This document shows, piece by piece, positions 27,501 through 36,480 of a stretch of DNA of 64,000 nucleotides. How positions within the stretch are numbered: position 1 is the first letter of the stretch; each line of letters opens with the position of its first letter. Location of the stretch: contig JAMPDC010000001.1 of the NCBI GenBank assembly GCA_023665865.1, forward strand, positions 1,480,235-1,544,234. The letters are read 5' to 3'. Source of the stretch: Staphylococcus sp. Lineage in GTDB: Bacteria; Bacteroidota; Bacteroidia; Bacteroidales; Muribaculaceae. Below the pieces are notes generated by a model. The model saw nothing but the letters and a program-made list of their open reading frames with translations, made no database searches and was not told the DNA's origin. The position numbers and the translations under genes were made by a program.

Positions 27501-28424
27501 ATGAAATCAATATATCAATTAGCATTTGCGGCACTCGCAGTCTGCCTGCCGCTCACTGCCTGTTCGGATGACGACGATTACGTTCCCGGCGAAGTGGCTC
27601 CCGCCGATTGCCCCTCGGTCTACTTCCCCATGCAGTCGACATATTCCCACACTTTCACCTCCGACGAGACCCGTAAGACATTCGATCTGACCGTCTGCCG
27701 TCTCGAAGCCGGCGAGGCCATCTCTGTCCCCGTCACGATCACCTCGGATGTCGAGGGATTTTCCGGAGCAGCTACAGTCGACTTCGCAGCCGGCGAGAAG
27801 ACAGCCATCTACACAGTCGACTGCGCCGACATCCCGGTTCAGAGCGAGTATGCCGTGACAGTCTCCATCCCCGATGATTATGCCAACCCCTACGCCGAGG
27901 GCACGGCTGCGGTCACCGTCAAGTCACTCATAGCCGACTGGGAACTTTGGGCAGAGAACGCCGAGTTTACTTTCAGCAACTACTACTCGCCCATCCACAC
28001 CAACATCTACGCAATGCGCGGCACCCGCCGTCTGAAATTTGAAAATTTCCTCGGCTCAGGCCTTGATCTCCAGGTTGAGGTCGAGGATATCGACAAGGAT
28101 GTCACCTCCTATGCCCGCATGTATCCTCTCAACAATGCCGATCCCTACGTCAACTACTATCCCCAGGACGCATTCGAGTGCTGGTATTTCTACGATCAGG
28201 CAACCGGCAACTGGCCGCAATGGAGCCCCGACGGCACATCGACGCCCCAGATTGAGTTTGCTCTCTGCTATGGCTACGACGCCTCGTCGAACTACAAGTA
28301 CACCTACATTCTCCCCGACTACAACTCGGGCTCATTCACCTTTGAGTTATCATATACTGACGGAAGCAGCGCCTACGATTACATCAACTTCTCCTATGGC
28401 GAACCGCTCTTCCCGATGTTCTAA
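27501..28424 (+). CDS. Surface lipoprotein at the SusE/F position
   Basis: 307 residues with lipobox LTAC (Cys21) followed by SDDDDY, a strong Bacteroidetes surface-export signal. Residues about 38-145 read as an immunoglobulin/Calx-beta-like fold (KTFDLTVCRLEAGEAISVPV, AATVDFAAGEKTAIYTVDC, SEYAVTVSIPDDYANPYAEG). The rest is rich in Tyr and Trp (ECWYFYDQATGNWPQWSPDG), suiting carbohydrate contact. No closer family was recognised. It begins 16 nt after susD, so it is probably an accessory ligand-binding protein of the same system. Confidence 0.7.
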   Translation: MKSIYQLAFAALAVCLPLTACSDDDDYVPGEVAPADCPSVYFPMQSTYSHTFTSDETRKTFDLTVCRLEAGEAISVPVTITSDVEGFSGAATVDFAAGEKTAIYTVDCADIPVQSEYAVTVSIPDDYANPYAEGTAAVTVKSLIADWELWAENAEFTFSNYYSPIHTNIYAMRGTRRLKFENFLGSGLDLQVEVEDIDKDVTSYARMYPLNNADPYVNYYPQDAFECWYFYDQATGNWPQWSPDGTSTPQIEFALCYGYDASSNYKYTYILPDYNSGSFTFELSYTDGSSAYDYINFSYGEPLFPMF

Positions 28425-28439
28425 AAACAGAATATTCCA

Positions 28440-30206
28440 ATGAAAAAAATAAGATTTTTCGCAGCCGCTCTGTCTTGCGTCATCTCATTCGGACTATTTT
28501 CATGCAGCGATGACGACGACGCATTGAAATCCACGCTCAAAGAGCCTGTCCCCGCGACTGTGGCCGGATCCGTCAGTTCACTGACTTTCGAATGGGACAA
28601 GGTGGACCAGGCGACACAATATGGATATGAGCTGACCGACCAGAATGGCGAAGTGGTGAAAACAGATGTCACCAAGACAACAGCAGTCAAGTTTACCGGT
28701 CTCCGGCCCGCCACCACATATACACTCAGTGTCTGGGCCTACTCAAAGGTCTACGGCGATGTCGGTTCATCTAAAATCGCAACCCTCACGGCCACCACAG
28801 CCTCGACCGAGGCTCTCGCCGCCCCGCAGCTGACAGCCACTGTCGCCGCCGGCACAGCGACAGTCAACTGGGAGGCCGTCACCAACGCCACTACCTACGC
28901 ATACTCCTACTCTGTCCCCGACAAGGCTACAGGTGAGAGAAACGTCGTCAGCGGCGAGACCTCTGACACCTACATCGAGATCTCCGGACTGCCACTTAAT
29001 GAAGAGTACACCGTCACTGTGACAGCCAAGAGCTCAAACGAGGTCTACACCGAGTCAGAGCCTGCGAGCGTCAGCTTCACGATGACCCACACTGAAGCGT
29101 GGACCGTCACCGGCACCTACACCAGCGCCCACCTCGGCACCACCTTCCCCGTGACCATGACCGCCTATGATGACAACACCTACATGCTCGAAAGCTGGTA
29201 TGGTGTCAATGGCTACAACTTTGAGTTCTCAGTCAGCGGGGACGGCACCGTCACTCCCACGGGCGACTACAAGACCAACAGCAACGGTGACTACGTGATC
29301 CCCACCGGTGTCGCCGAGATGCCCGACGTCTATCTCTCGATGAGCAACGTCTCGACCTTCTCCGGCAACGAGCGCAGCGGTCAGATCTCCATCCGTACCT
29401 GCAACTACGGCAACGGCACCGACACCTTCACGTGGATACCCGCACGTCAGGAAATCTGGCGCGTCACCGGCACATATCACAGCCATATCCTCAACGCGGA
29501 CTACACCGAGACTCTCATCGCCTATGATGACCAAAGCTACACTCTCGAGCCTTTCTATGGCGTCGGCGGCTACAATCTCGAATTTAAGATCGGCACTGAC
29601 GGCATGGAGATCATCAATTACTACGGCATCTATGACTACGGCTGCTGGATCGAGACCGGCATCGACGATGACGAATACTGGGGCATCTACATCTGGCCTT
29701 GGGAGAATTTCTCTTACATGACCGGCAACAGCAAGAGCGGCGCCATAAACTTCTACACCATCGCTTCGGTAGGTGACTGGGGCTACGACACTTTCACCTG
29801 GACAAGTTCAGACGACTCGCTCTCCATCGATGACCTCACCGGTGCCTACACTTTCTACACCTCGGGCCAGGAACAGCTCGAGAACTGGCCGGAATGGAGC
29901 CGATTTGACTATGCCGACGCCTACACCGTCACCAAATCGGCCACCAACCCAAATGCGCTTGTCTTCGACAACTTCTACTGGTATGACTATCCCGTGGAAG
30001 GTGTTGTTGACCTCAACGCCATGACTGTCACCTTCCAGCCGCAGGACATGGGCTACTATGTGTTCGCGGCCGAGAGCGGTCAGGGCGATCCGGTGGTGGG
30101 CACCATCGACCCCTCCGGTAAAACAATCACGATTTCCGGATGGTCAGTCTGGTGGAGCGGCACCTCGTATATCCAGAACGCTGTCACTGTTTTTGAAAAG
30201 AACTGA
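28440..30206 (+). CDS. Surface lipoprotein with two fibronectin III domains and a duplicated beta domain
   Basis: 588 residues, lipobox LFSC (Cys22) then SDDDDA export signal. Residues about 36-118 and 125-216 are fibronectin type III modules (SSLTFEWDKVDQATQYGYEL; GTATVNWEAVTNATTYAYSY). Two roughly 119-residue repeats follow at 219-337 and 338-455, each starting E-x-W-x-VTGTY and carrying AYDD-x-(T/S)Y-x-LE and G-GYN-(F/L)EF. An unrelated C-terminal domain (456-588) is rich in Trp and Tyr. Fourth gene of the SusCD operon (15-nt gap) and followed by a strong terminator. The repeats suggest multivalent binding; ligand unknown. Confidence 0.75.
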   Translation: MKKIRFFAAALSCVISFGLFSCSDDDDALKSTLKEPVPATVAGSVSSLTFEWDKVDQATQYGYELTDQNGEVVKTDVTKTTAVKFTGLRPATTYTLSVWAYSKVYGDVGSSKIATLTATTASTEALAAPQLTATVAAGTATVNWEAVTNATTYAYSYSVPDKATGERNVVSGETSDTYIEISGLPLNEEYTVTVTAKSSNEVYTESEPASVSFTMTHTEAWTVTGTYTSAHLGTTFPVTMTAYDDNTYMLESWYGVNGYNFEFSVSGDGTVTPTGDYKTNSNGDYVIPTGVAEMPDVYLSMSNVSTFSGNERSGQISIRTCNYGNGTDTFTWIPARQEIWRVTGTYHSHILNADYTETLIAYDDQSYTLEPFYGVGGYNLEFKIGTDGMEIINYYGIYDYGCWIETGIDDDEYWGIYIWPWENFSYMTGNSKSGAINFYTIASVGDWGYDTFTWTSSDDSLSIDDLTGAYTFYTSGQEQLENWPEWSRFDYADAYTVTKSATNPNALVFDNFYWYDYPVEGVVDLNAMTVTFQPQDMGYYVFAAESGQGDPVVGTIDPSGKTITISGWSVWWSGTSYIQNAVTVFEKN

Positions 30207-30232
30207 CGGCTGATCACACATTGAATTCTCGG

Positions 30233-30269
30233 AGAGAAGACCGGTTTTTGGCCGGTCTTCTCTTTTTTT
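30233..30269 (+). terminator. Terminator of the SusCD operon
   Basis: A 12-bp perfect stem AGAGAAGACCGG / CCGGTCTTCTCT (30233-30244 with 30252-30263, 7-nt loop) followed by T7. It separates the SusCD operon from the catabolic operon. Confidence 0.9.
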
Positions 30270-30355
30270 CATACCGTTATCGCAGTCACGGGAATGTCTG
30301 TATTCATGTCACATTACAATAAGCCCATATCCGGAAATTATTTCCATTTTTTTGC

Positions 30356-30394
30356 ATTATCGCACCTTTTCCTCGACATTTTTTGCTAACTTTG
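30356..30394 (+). promoter_or_regulatory. Promoter of the acid-sugar catabolic operon
   Basis: TAACTTTG (30387-30394) is a perfect -7 box. ATTATCGCACCTTTT (30356-30370) occupies the -33 region, identical to the sequence at 2481-2495 before another gene. Predicted start near 30401; leader about 107 nt. Confidence 0.65.
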
Positions 30395-30507
30395 CGCTAA
30401 GTATTGGATTTTCAGCCGCGAAGCGCTATCAATAAGCTGAGACTGACATCCTTGCCAACCTGTAGACCAAACATTATTAAGTATCCTAAATCTAAAACAA
30501 TAAGCTA

Positions 30508-31392
30508 ATGAAAAATTGTAAGTATCGCGGAGTGGTCGTACCTATGGTGACACCCGTGACCGCAAAACAGGAGCTTGACACCGCCGCTGTCGAGCGTATA
30601 ATCGAATTTTTCGCACAAAATGGAGTCGCACCTCTTCTGATGGGCACCACCGGCGAAGGCAACAGCGTTTCGGCCTCCGACGGACTTCTTCTTGTCGAGA
30701 CCGCAGTCAAGGCTGCCCGCGGACGCATCCTCATCTATGCCGGACTGACCGGAAACTGCTTCTCGGAGCAGCTTAAACAGGCCGAAGCCTATACCAAAGC
30801 CGGGGCCGACGTCATCGTGGCCACCCTCCCCTCCTACTATGCACTGACTGAAGAGCAGATGTATGGCTACTACAAGTCGCTGGCCGACAGCATCACCGGC
30901 CCGCTGATGCTCTACAACATCCTCGCCACCACCCACATGTCGATCCCCGTCGACGTGATCCGCCGTCTCGCCGACCATCCCAACATCGTTGGCCTCAAAG
31001 ATTCCGAGCGCGATCTCGAGCGCATGAAGCAGTGTATCGCCATCTCCCGTGAGCGTGAGGACTTCACTTATTTCTGCGGCTGGGCTGCCCAGTCGGCCTT
31101 CTCGCTGTCGATCGGCGGCGACGGCATCGTGCCCAGCACCGGAAACTATGTCCCTGACATGTTCGCAAAACTCTATGACGCAGCCGTGGCCGGCGACATG
31201 GACACCGCCAACCGCCTCCAGGACGAGACAAACGAGATAGCCAAGATCTATCAGGCAGGTCGCACTCTTGGGCAGTCACTGACCGCTCTCAAAGTCATGA
31301 TGCAGACCAAAGGTCTCTGCGAGCCGTGGATACTCATGCCCCTCACCCGCCTCTCAGCCGATGACGAACAAGCCATAATCGCCAAGCTATGA
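30508..31392 (+). CDS. DapA/NanA-superfamily lyase or aldolase
   Basis: Class I (Schiff base) TIM-barrel enzyme of the dihydrodipicolinate synthase/N-acetylneuraminate lyase superfamily. 294 residues: GTTGEGNS phosphate/carboxylate loop, catalytic Tyr136 (LMLYN) and Schiff-base Lys164 (IVGLKDSERD). The Tyr-Asn is followed by ILATTHMSI rather than the VP-x-R of true DapA, so lysine biosynthesis is unlikely. A 2-keto-acid aldolase giving pyruvate plus an aldehyde fits the operon: transporter, alcohol dehydrogenase, PdxA2 and sugar-acid kinase follow. First gene of the operon; the 4-bp overlap with the next gene implies coupling. Confidence 0.8.
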   Translation: MKNCKYRGVVVPMVTPVTAKQELDTAAVERIIEFFAQNGVAPLLMGTTGEGNSVSASDGLLLVETAVKAARGRILIYAGLTGNCFSEQLKQAEAYTKAGADVIVATLPSYYALTEEQMYGYYKSLADSITGPLMLYNILATTHMSIPVDVIRRLADHPNIVGLKDSERDLERMKQCIAISREREDFTYFCGWAAQSAFSLSIGGDGIVPSTGNYVPDMFAKLYDAAVAGDMDTANRLQDETNEIAKIYQAGRTLGQSLTALKVMMQTKGLCEPWILMPLTRLSADDEQAIIAKL

Positions 31393-32981
31393 ACGATATC
31401 CACTGGATTGACTACCTGATAGTCTTCCTCTCCATAGCCGCGGCTATCGGAGCCGGCCTCTATTTTGCGCGCCGACAGAAGGACACAAGCACATATTTCG
31501 CCGCCGGCGGCCGCATCCCGGCCTGGGCGGTGGGAATGTCAATTTTCGCCACCCTGATCTCAAGCGTGACCTTCCTGGCCTATCCCGGTGCGGCCTATGC
31601 CGACAACTGGATTCTTCTCGTCCAGGGCCTGATGGTCCCGCTGGTACTCCTCGCCCTCATCGGAGTCATCGTGCCACTTTTCCGCAAGGTGGTGAAGCTC
31701 TCGACCTATGAGTATTTCGAGCGCCGCTTCGGACTTTTCGCCCGAATGTACAGCTCCTTTGCCTTCACTCTGGGCCACTTCTCGAAGGCCGGCACAGTGT
31801 TTTTCCTCGTATCGATGGCGCTGTCCACCTTCCTTGATTTCAACATCTATGCCATAGTCATCATCCTCGGCGTGACCATCATCTTCCTGACCCTCCTCGG
31901 TGGCATGGAAGCGATCGTGTGGATGGACGTCGCTCAAGGCGGCCTCCTCATCGGCGGCGGCCTCATCTGCGTGGCGCTGCTCCTCTTTCTCCCCGAAGGT
32001 GGCCCGGCCGAGGTGCTGCACATCGCCGGCGAGTATAACAAGATCGACGTCGGGCCCTACGACTGGGATCTGACGCAGCTGACATTCATCGTCATGGTGC
32101 TCAACGGTATCTTCTACGCTCTCCAGAAGTATGGCACTGACCAGACCATAGTCCAGCGCTATCTCGCCGCCAAAAACGACACGGATGCCAAGAAAGCCGC
32201 CTATATCGGCGTGTTGATGAGCGTGCCTATCTGGGCGCTGTTCATGTTTATCGGCACCTGCCTCTTCGCCTACTATCATTCATCCGGCGCCCCGGGTCTC
32301 CCCGACGGGCTAAAGGCCGATGAAGTCTTCCCCTACTTCATCAGCAACGAGCTTCCGGTGGGCATCCGCGGTCTCATCATCGCAGCCCTCGCCGCAGCTG
32401 CGATCTCGAGCCTCGACACTGACCTCAACTGCCTCTCGGCAATCGCCGTCCAGGACTATTACGTGCGCTTCAAGAAAAACGCGACCGACAAGCAGCAGCT
32501 CCGCTTCGGCCGCCGCATGGTGGTCCTCTCGGGTATCGGCGCGGTCGGCGTGGCCATCCTCTATATCTCGTGGGGTGGTGAGGGTGTCCTCGGCGCACTC
32601 TTCTCGCTCTATGCCATCTTCTCGGCCGGCATCGTCGGCATCTTCCTCCTGGGGCTCTTCAGCCGCAGGGCCAACAAACAGGGCCTCTATGTCGGCATCG
32701 CAGCCGCAGTCCTCTTCACCGCCTATGCCGTCCTCACCTCGACCAAGGTCGATATCCACGGCACCGGCGTCAAGGAGACACTCCTCGATCTCGGCGACTG
32801 GAACTTCACCCACCACAAATACATGCTGGGCGTCTACAGCCACCTCATCGTGCTCGTGGTCGGCTATCTTGCCAGCTACTTCTTCGCCGCACCGCTGGCA
32901 GCCAAGGAGCTGACAATCTTCGGCTATCTCGAAGAGCGCCGCAAAGCCAAAGACAATCAACTCGAAGTAGAATCAATCTGA
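31389..32981 (+). CDS. Sodium:solute symporter (SSS family)
   Basis: Inner-membrane Na+-coupled uptake system. 530 residues with about 13-14 membrane helices; the N-terminus IDYLIVFLSIAAAIGAGLYFARRQKDTSTYFAAGGRIP and the SSVTFLAYPGAAYADNW segment are typical. The signature AALAAAAISSLDTDLNCLSA (in the TM8 region) contains the sodium-site Ser residues. Overlaps the lyase gene by 4 bp. Family members carry sialic acid, sugars or organic acids; here a sugar acid is the natural guess from the kinase and PdxA2 downstream. Confidence 0.9.
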   Translation: MNDIHWIDYLIVFLSIAAAIGAGLYFARRQKDTSTYFAAGGRIPAWAVGMSIFATLISSVTFLAYPGAAYADNWILLVQGLMVPLVLLALIGVIVPLFRKVVKLSTYEYFERRFGLFARMYSSFAFTLGHFSKAGTVFFLVSMALSTFLDFNIYAIVIILGVTIIFLTLLGGMEAIVWMDVAQGGLLIGGGLICVALLLFLPEGGPAEVLHIAGEYNKIDVGPYDWDLTQLTFIVMVLNGIFYALQKYGTDQTIVQRYLAAKNDTDAKKAAYIGVLMSVPIWALFMFIGTCLFAYYHSSGAPGLPDGLKADEVFPYFISNELPVGIRGLIIAALAAAAISSLDTDLNCLSAIAVQDYYVRFKKNATDKQQLRFGRRMVVLSGIGAVGVAILYISWGGEGVLGALFSLYAIFSAGIVGIFLLGLFSRRANKQGLYVGIAAAVLFTAYAVLTSTKVDIHGTGVKETLLDLGDWNFTHHKYMLGVYSHLIVLVVGYLASYFFAAPLAAKELTIFGYLEERRKAKDNQLEVESI

Positions 32982-32994
32982 TATAGTAACTCAA

Positions 32995-34140
32995 ATGAAA
33001 CCCATAACTCTTTTGCAGCCGCAGAAAATCGTATTCGGTTCGGGCTGCATCCAGACTTTCGTCGAAGACTATCTGAAGCTTGGTCACAAACGCCTGTTCG
33101 TCCTGACGGCTCCTCCCATCGTCCCCCTCATCGAGCCGGCTCTCGCAGAGCTCAAGGAGAAGGGCGTGGCCATTGAGGTGTTCCAGAACATTCTCGCCGA
33201 GCCGACACTCAATGAATTCAACTCCATCCTCAAGCTCGCGCGCGACTTCGGCGCCGACAGCGTGGTCGGTGTAGGCGGAGGCTCAGTGCTCGACGTCGCC
33301 AAACTCGTCGCAGCCTTCATCAACAGCGATCAGGAAGCAGCCGACTGCTTCGGCACAGGTTTCATCAACAAGAAAGGTGTATGGCTCGCCTGTCTCCCCA
33401 CCACCGCCGGCACCGGCAGCGAGGTCTCGCCCAACGCTATCCTCCTCGATGAGCGTGACAAGCTCAAGAAGGGTATCGTCAGCCCCTATCTCCTTGCCGA
33501 CGCAGCATACGTCGACCCCAAACTCACCATGACAGTCCCCGCGAAGGTCACCGCCGACACCGGCATGGATGCCCTCACTCACTGCATCGAGGCCTACACC
33601 AACAAGTTTGCCCATCCTGCGGCTGACATCTATGCCCTCCAGGGCATCCGCCTCATCGCCGCCAATCTCCTCCGCGCAGTCAAGGACGGCTCCGACGTCG
33701 AGGCACGCGAGGCACTCGCTCTCGGCTCGCTCTACGGCGGTCTGGTGCTCGGCCCGGTCAACACCGCTGCCGTCCACGCACTCAGCTATCCCCTCGGTGG
33801 TGAATTCCACATCCCCCACGGACTTTCCAACGCCATCCTTCTCCCGTCGGTCATGAAGTTTAACCGTCCGGCCAATCTCCGCAAATATGCCGAGGTAGCG
33901 ATAGCCTGCGGCGCCCCCGCCGGCAAGGATGACGACGAGACCGCCCAGAACGGTGTCGACTTCATCTGCGAGCTCTCCAAGGCTGTCGGCATCCCCCAGA
34001 AACTCACCGAACTCAACATCCCCCAGAGCGCCGTCGACCGCATGGCCAAGGCCGCGATGGAAGTGCAGCGCCTGCTCAAAAACAATCCCCGCGAGGTCTC
34101 CGAACAGGACGCCAAAGATATCTACAACTCACTCTATTGA
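32995..34140 (+). CDS. Iron-containing (group III) alcohol dehydrogenase
   Basis: 381 residues. NAD-binding GVGGGSVLDVAK; the metal-site region includes GMDALTHCIEAYTN and HALSYPLGGEFHIPHGLSNA, where the conserved Asp/His ligands lie. Closest in pattern to FucO/lactaldehyde or 4-hydroxybutyrate type enzymes. In this operon it could reduce the aldehyde released by the DapA-family aldolase (for instance glycolaldehyde) or oxidise a sugar-derived alcohol; this is inference. It lies 13 nt after the symporter and 3 nt before pdxA2. Confidence 0.88.
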   Translation: MKPITLLQPQKIVFGSGCIQTFVEDYLKLGHKRLFVLTAPPIVPLIEPALAELKEKGVAIEVFQNILAEPTLNEFNSILKLARDFGADSVVGVGGGSVLDVAKLVAAFINSDQEAADCFGTGFINKKGVWLACLPTTAGTGSEVSPNAILLDERDKLKKGIVSPYLLADAAYVDPKLTMTVPAKVTADTGMDALTHCIEAYTNKFAHPAADIYALQGIRLIAANLLRAVKDGSDVEAREALALGSLYGGLVLGPVNTAAVHALSYPLGGEFHIPHGLSNAILLPSVMKFNRPANLRKYAEVAIACGAPAGKDDDETAQNGVDFICELSKAVGIPQKLTELNIPQSAVDRMAKAAMEVQRLLKNNPREVSEQDAKDIYNSLY

Positions 34141-34143
34141 ATC

Positions 34144-35181
34144 ATGAAACCGATTTTAGCACTCACCATGGGTGATCCCGCCGGCATCGGCCCCGAGATC
34201 ACCGTCCGCGCGCTCAGCCACCCGGAGACCTACGAGAAATGCCGCCCCATCGTCACCGGCGATGCCGCCGTGATGCAGGAGGCCGTAAAGCTTCTCGGCT
34301 TCGACTTCAAGATCAACGCCGTCACCGACGTGAAGGACGCTAAGTTTGAGTTCGGCACCATCGACGTCTACGATCTCAAGTGTGTCGACATGTCGACCTT
34401 CCGCTTCGGCGAAGTCCAGGCCCAGTGTGGCAACGCTGCTTTCGTCAGCATCCGCAAGGCCATAGATCTCGCGCTCGCCAATGAGGTAGACGGCACCGTC
34501 ACCGCTCCCCTCAACAAGGAGGCGCTCAATCTCGCTGGCCATCATTTCGACGGCCACACGGAGATCTATGCCACCTTCACCAACACCAAGAAATATGCCA
34601 TGATGCTCGCCGACGAGAACATCCGCGTCATCCACGTCTCGACCCATGTGCCCCTGCGCAAGGCGTGTGACCTCGTCAAGAAGGATCGCATCATCGAGGT
34701 GACCGAGCTCATCGCCGACGCCTGCAAGCAGTTTGGCATCGAGAATCCCCTCATCGGCATCGCCGGCCTCAATCCCCACAGCAGCGAGAACGGCATGTTT
34801 GGCTTCGAGGAGGCCGAGGAGATCATCCCCGCCATCGAGGAGCTCCGCGCCCGCGGCTTCAACGTCGACGGCCCCGTGCCCCCCGACTCAATCTTCGCCA
34901 AAGCGAAGTGCGGTAAATATGACGGCTGCGTGGCGATGTATCACGACCAGGGCCACATCCCCCTGAAGGTCTGCGCCTTCAACTGGAACAAGGAGACAGG
35001 CAAGATGGAGAGCGCAAACGGTGTCAACATCACCCTCGGACTCCCCATCATCCGCGTCAGCGTCGACCACGGCACAGCCTTCGACGTTGCCGGCAAGGGA
35101 ATAGCAAGCGACGACGCCATGGTGCTCAGCATCGACTATGCCACCCGCATGGCAAAATACCGCCTCGGCGTCAAGGACTGA
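34144..35181 (+). CDS. pdxA2: PdxA2-type 4-phospho-threonate/erythronate dehydrogenase
   Basis: 345 residues of the PdxA family: MGDPAGIGPEI start, TAPLNKEALNLAGHHFDGHTE, metal-binding His residues in GHTEI and YHDQGHIPLK, and RVSVDHGTAFDVAGKG. PdxA makes pyridoxal phosphate, but PdxA paralogues coupled to DUF1537 kinases (PdxA2) oxidise and decarboxylate 4-phospho-D-threonate to dihydroxyacetone phosphate. The kinase gene begins 5 nt downstream, which favours the catabolic PdxA2 role. No other vitamin B6 gene is nearby. Confidence 0.85.
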   Translation: MKPILALTMGDPAGIGPEITVRALSHPETYEKCRPIVTGDAAVMQEAVKLLGFDFKINAVTDVKDAKFEFGTIDVYDLKCVDMSTFRFGEVQAQCGNAAFVSIRKAIDLALANEVDGTVTAPLNKEALNLAGHHFDGHTEIYATFTNTKKYAMMLADENIRVIHVSTHVPLRKACDLVKKDRIIEVTELIADACKQFGIENPLIGIAGLNPHSSENGMFGFEEAEEIIPAIEELRARGFNVDGPVPPDSIFAKAKCGKYDGCVAMYHDQGHIPLKVCAFNWNKETGKMESANGVNITLGLPIIRVSVDHGTAFDVAGKGIASDDAMVLSIDYATRMAKYRLGVKD

Positions 35182-35186
35182 CAGCG

Positions 35187-36263
35187 ATGATAGCAGTTAT
35201 CGCCGACGATATCACCGGCGCGGCTGAGATGGCGGGCATAGCCCACCGTCTCGGGCTGCGCGTGAGCCTCACGATGCACCCCGATGCCCCCGGGGGTGAC
35301 TGCGATGTGCTCGTCGTTGCCACCGACACCCGCTCGATGAGCGAGGAGGTGGCCCGCGGCGAGAGTGCAGCCGTGGCGCGTGCGCTCGATGCGAACCCCG
35401 CCGTCAGCCACATCTTCAAGAAGACCGACTCAGCTCTGCGCGGACATGTGGTGGCCGAGCTGGAGGCTATTCTGGCCGAGACGACCTACAGCCGCGTGCT
35501 CTATCTCCCCGCCAACCCCTCGAAGGGGCGCACGATCTCCGGCGGCGTCTACTACATCTCCGGCACTCCGCTCAGCGAGACCGATTTCTCCTTCGATCCG
35601 GAGTTTCCGGCCCTCACGTCGGCCCTTGGCGAGCGCTTCGCCGGCTGCCGCGATAAGGGGATCGACTATGCCGACGCCGAAACCGCAGGCGACATCAGCC
35701 GCCTTGTCGAGGCCACGCCTGCCGACACTCTGCTCGCCGGCGCTGCCGACCTCTTCACTGCCTTTTTAGGAAAATATGCCCCCGCCACCACTTCCACCAC
35801 GCCCTCAGGCTTCAGCCTGAGCACCGATGACAGCATAGTGGTCTGCGGAAGCACCCAGAGCAAGGCCATCGACTGCGGTATCACGGCCTATCCGATGCCT
35901 ACGACGCTCTACGACGGGCTCACGACGCCCGACGGCTGGATCGCCGAGCTGTCCGACGCCTATCGCCGCGAGGGTGCGCTGATCATCGGCATGAGTGACC
36001 GTCACCGCACGGGCAAGGAGAGTGCCGTCTATCTCCGCGAGACGATGGCTACAGTCGTCGCAGCCCTCTGCGGCGGTGTCCGCCCCCCGCGCGAACTCGT
36101 CATCGAGGGTGGTGCCACAGCCTTTGCCATACTCCGGCGCCTCGGATGGGACACCTTTGTCATCACCGATGAGATCGCTCCGGGAGTGATCCGCATGAGG
36201 AGCTCTTCGGGGACGGGGGTCACCATGAAGCCGGGGAGCTATCCCTGGGGAGGGCTGTTTTAG
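35187..36263 (+). CDS. Four-carbon acid sugar kinase (DUF1537; DtnK/OtnK family)
   Basis: ATP-dependent kinase of C4 sugar acids. The N-terminal domain opens IAVIADDITGAAEMAGIAHR with FKKTDSALRGHVVAELEAIL; the C-terminal nucleotide domain has LVIEGGATAFAILRRLGWDTF and ends KPGSYPWGGLF, the family's closing Gly-rich motif. At 358 residues it is shorter than the usual 400-plus, with the linker region (about 190-240) reduced. With PdxA2 immediately upstream, phosphorylation of D-threonate (or D-erythronate) and conversion to dihydroxyacetone phosphate is the best hypothesis. Last gene of the operon; repeats follow. Confidence 0.87.
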   Translation: MIAVIADDITGAAEMAGIAHRLGLRVSLTMHPDAPGGDCDVLVVATDTRSMSEEVARGESAAVARALDANPAVSHIFKKTDSALRGHVVAELEAILAETTYSRVLYLPANPSKGRTISGGVYYISGTPLSETDFSFDPEFPALTSALGERFAGCRDKGIDYADAETAGDISRLVEATPADTLLAGAADLFTAFLGKYAPATTSTTPSGFSLSTDDSIVVCGSTQSKAIDCGITAYPMPTTLYDGLTTPDGWIAELSDAYRREGALIIGMSDRHRTGKESAVYLRETMATVVAALCGGVRPPRELVIEGGATAFAILRRLGWDTFVITDEIAPGVIRMRSSSGTGVTMKPGSYPWGGLF

Positions 36264-36275
36264 CTCAATCAACTT

Positions 36276-36410
36276 ATAGCCTCGGAGAGGCGTTTCGTGG
36301 AAGCATCACTTGTGTCACGAGACGCCTCTCCGAGGCTATATATATGGGTGGGGAGATGTCCCCCGGACCTTGTCCGGGGTTTCTGCACGATGTCTCTGCC
36401 TCCGGCAGAG
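36276..36410. repeat. Composite palindromic repeat, copy 1 (partial)
   Basis: Contains hairpin c (TAGCCTCGGAGAGGCG 36276-36291, and CGCCTCTCCGAGGCTA from about 36323), hairpin d (CCCCGGACCTTGTCCGGGG, 36361-36379), a TTTCTGCACGATG spacer and hairpin e (TCTGCCTCCGGCAGA). The left half (a, b) found in copies 2 and 3 is missing. It follows the kinase gene directly, so it may also act as its 3-prime end. Confidence 0.85.
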
Positions 36411-36480
36411 ATGAGTTGAGAGTCGTGAGTCGTGAGTCTCCGGTAGGGATCCAACGGCACAAGCCGGAAATAGGAAGGGG

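Noticed and set aside
30508-31392. Call as sialic acid lyase (NanA) with a sialic acid symporter
   Set aside because: The Schiff-base motifs are shared by the superfamily; no NanE, NanK, N-acetylmannosamine epimerase or sialidase is nearby, and PdxA2 plus DUF1537 point to sugar acids.
34144-35181. Call as vitamin B6 biosynthesis PdxA
   Set aside because: The gene is embedded in a catabolic operon directly before a DUF1537 kinase and no pdxJ is present.
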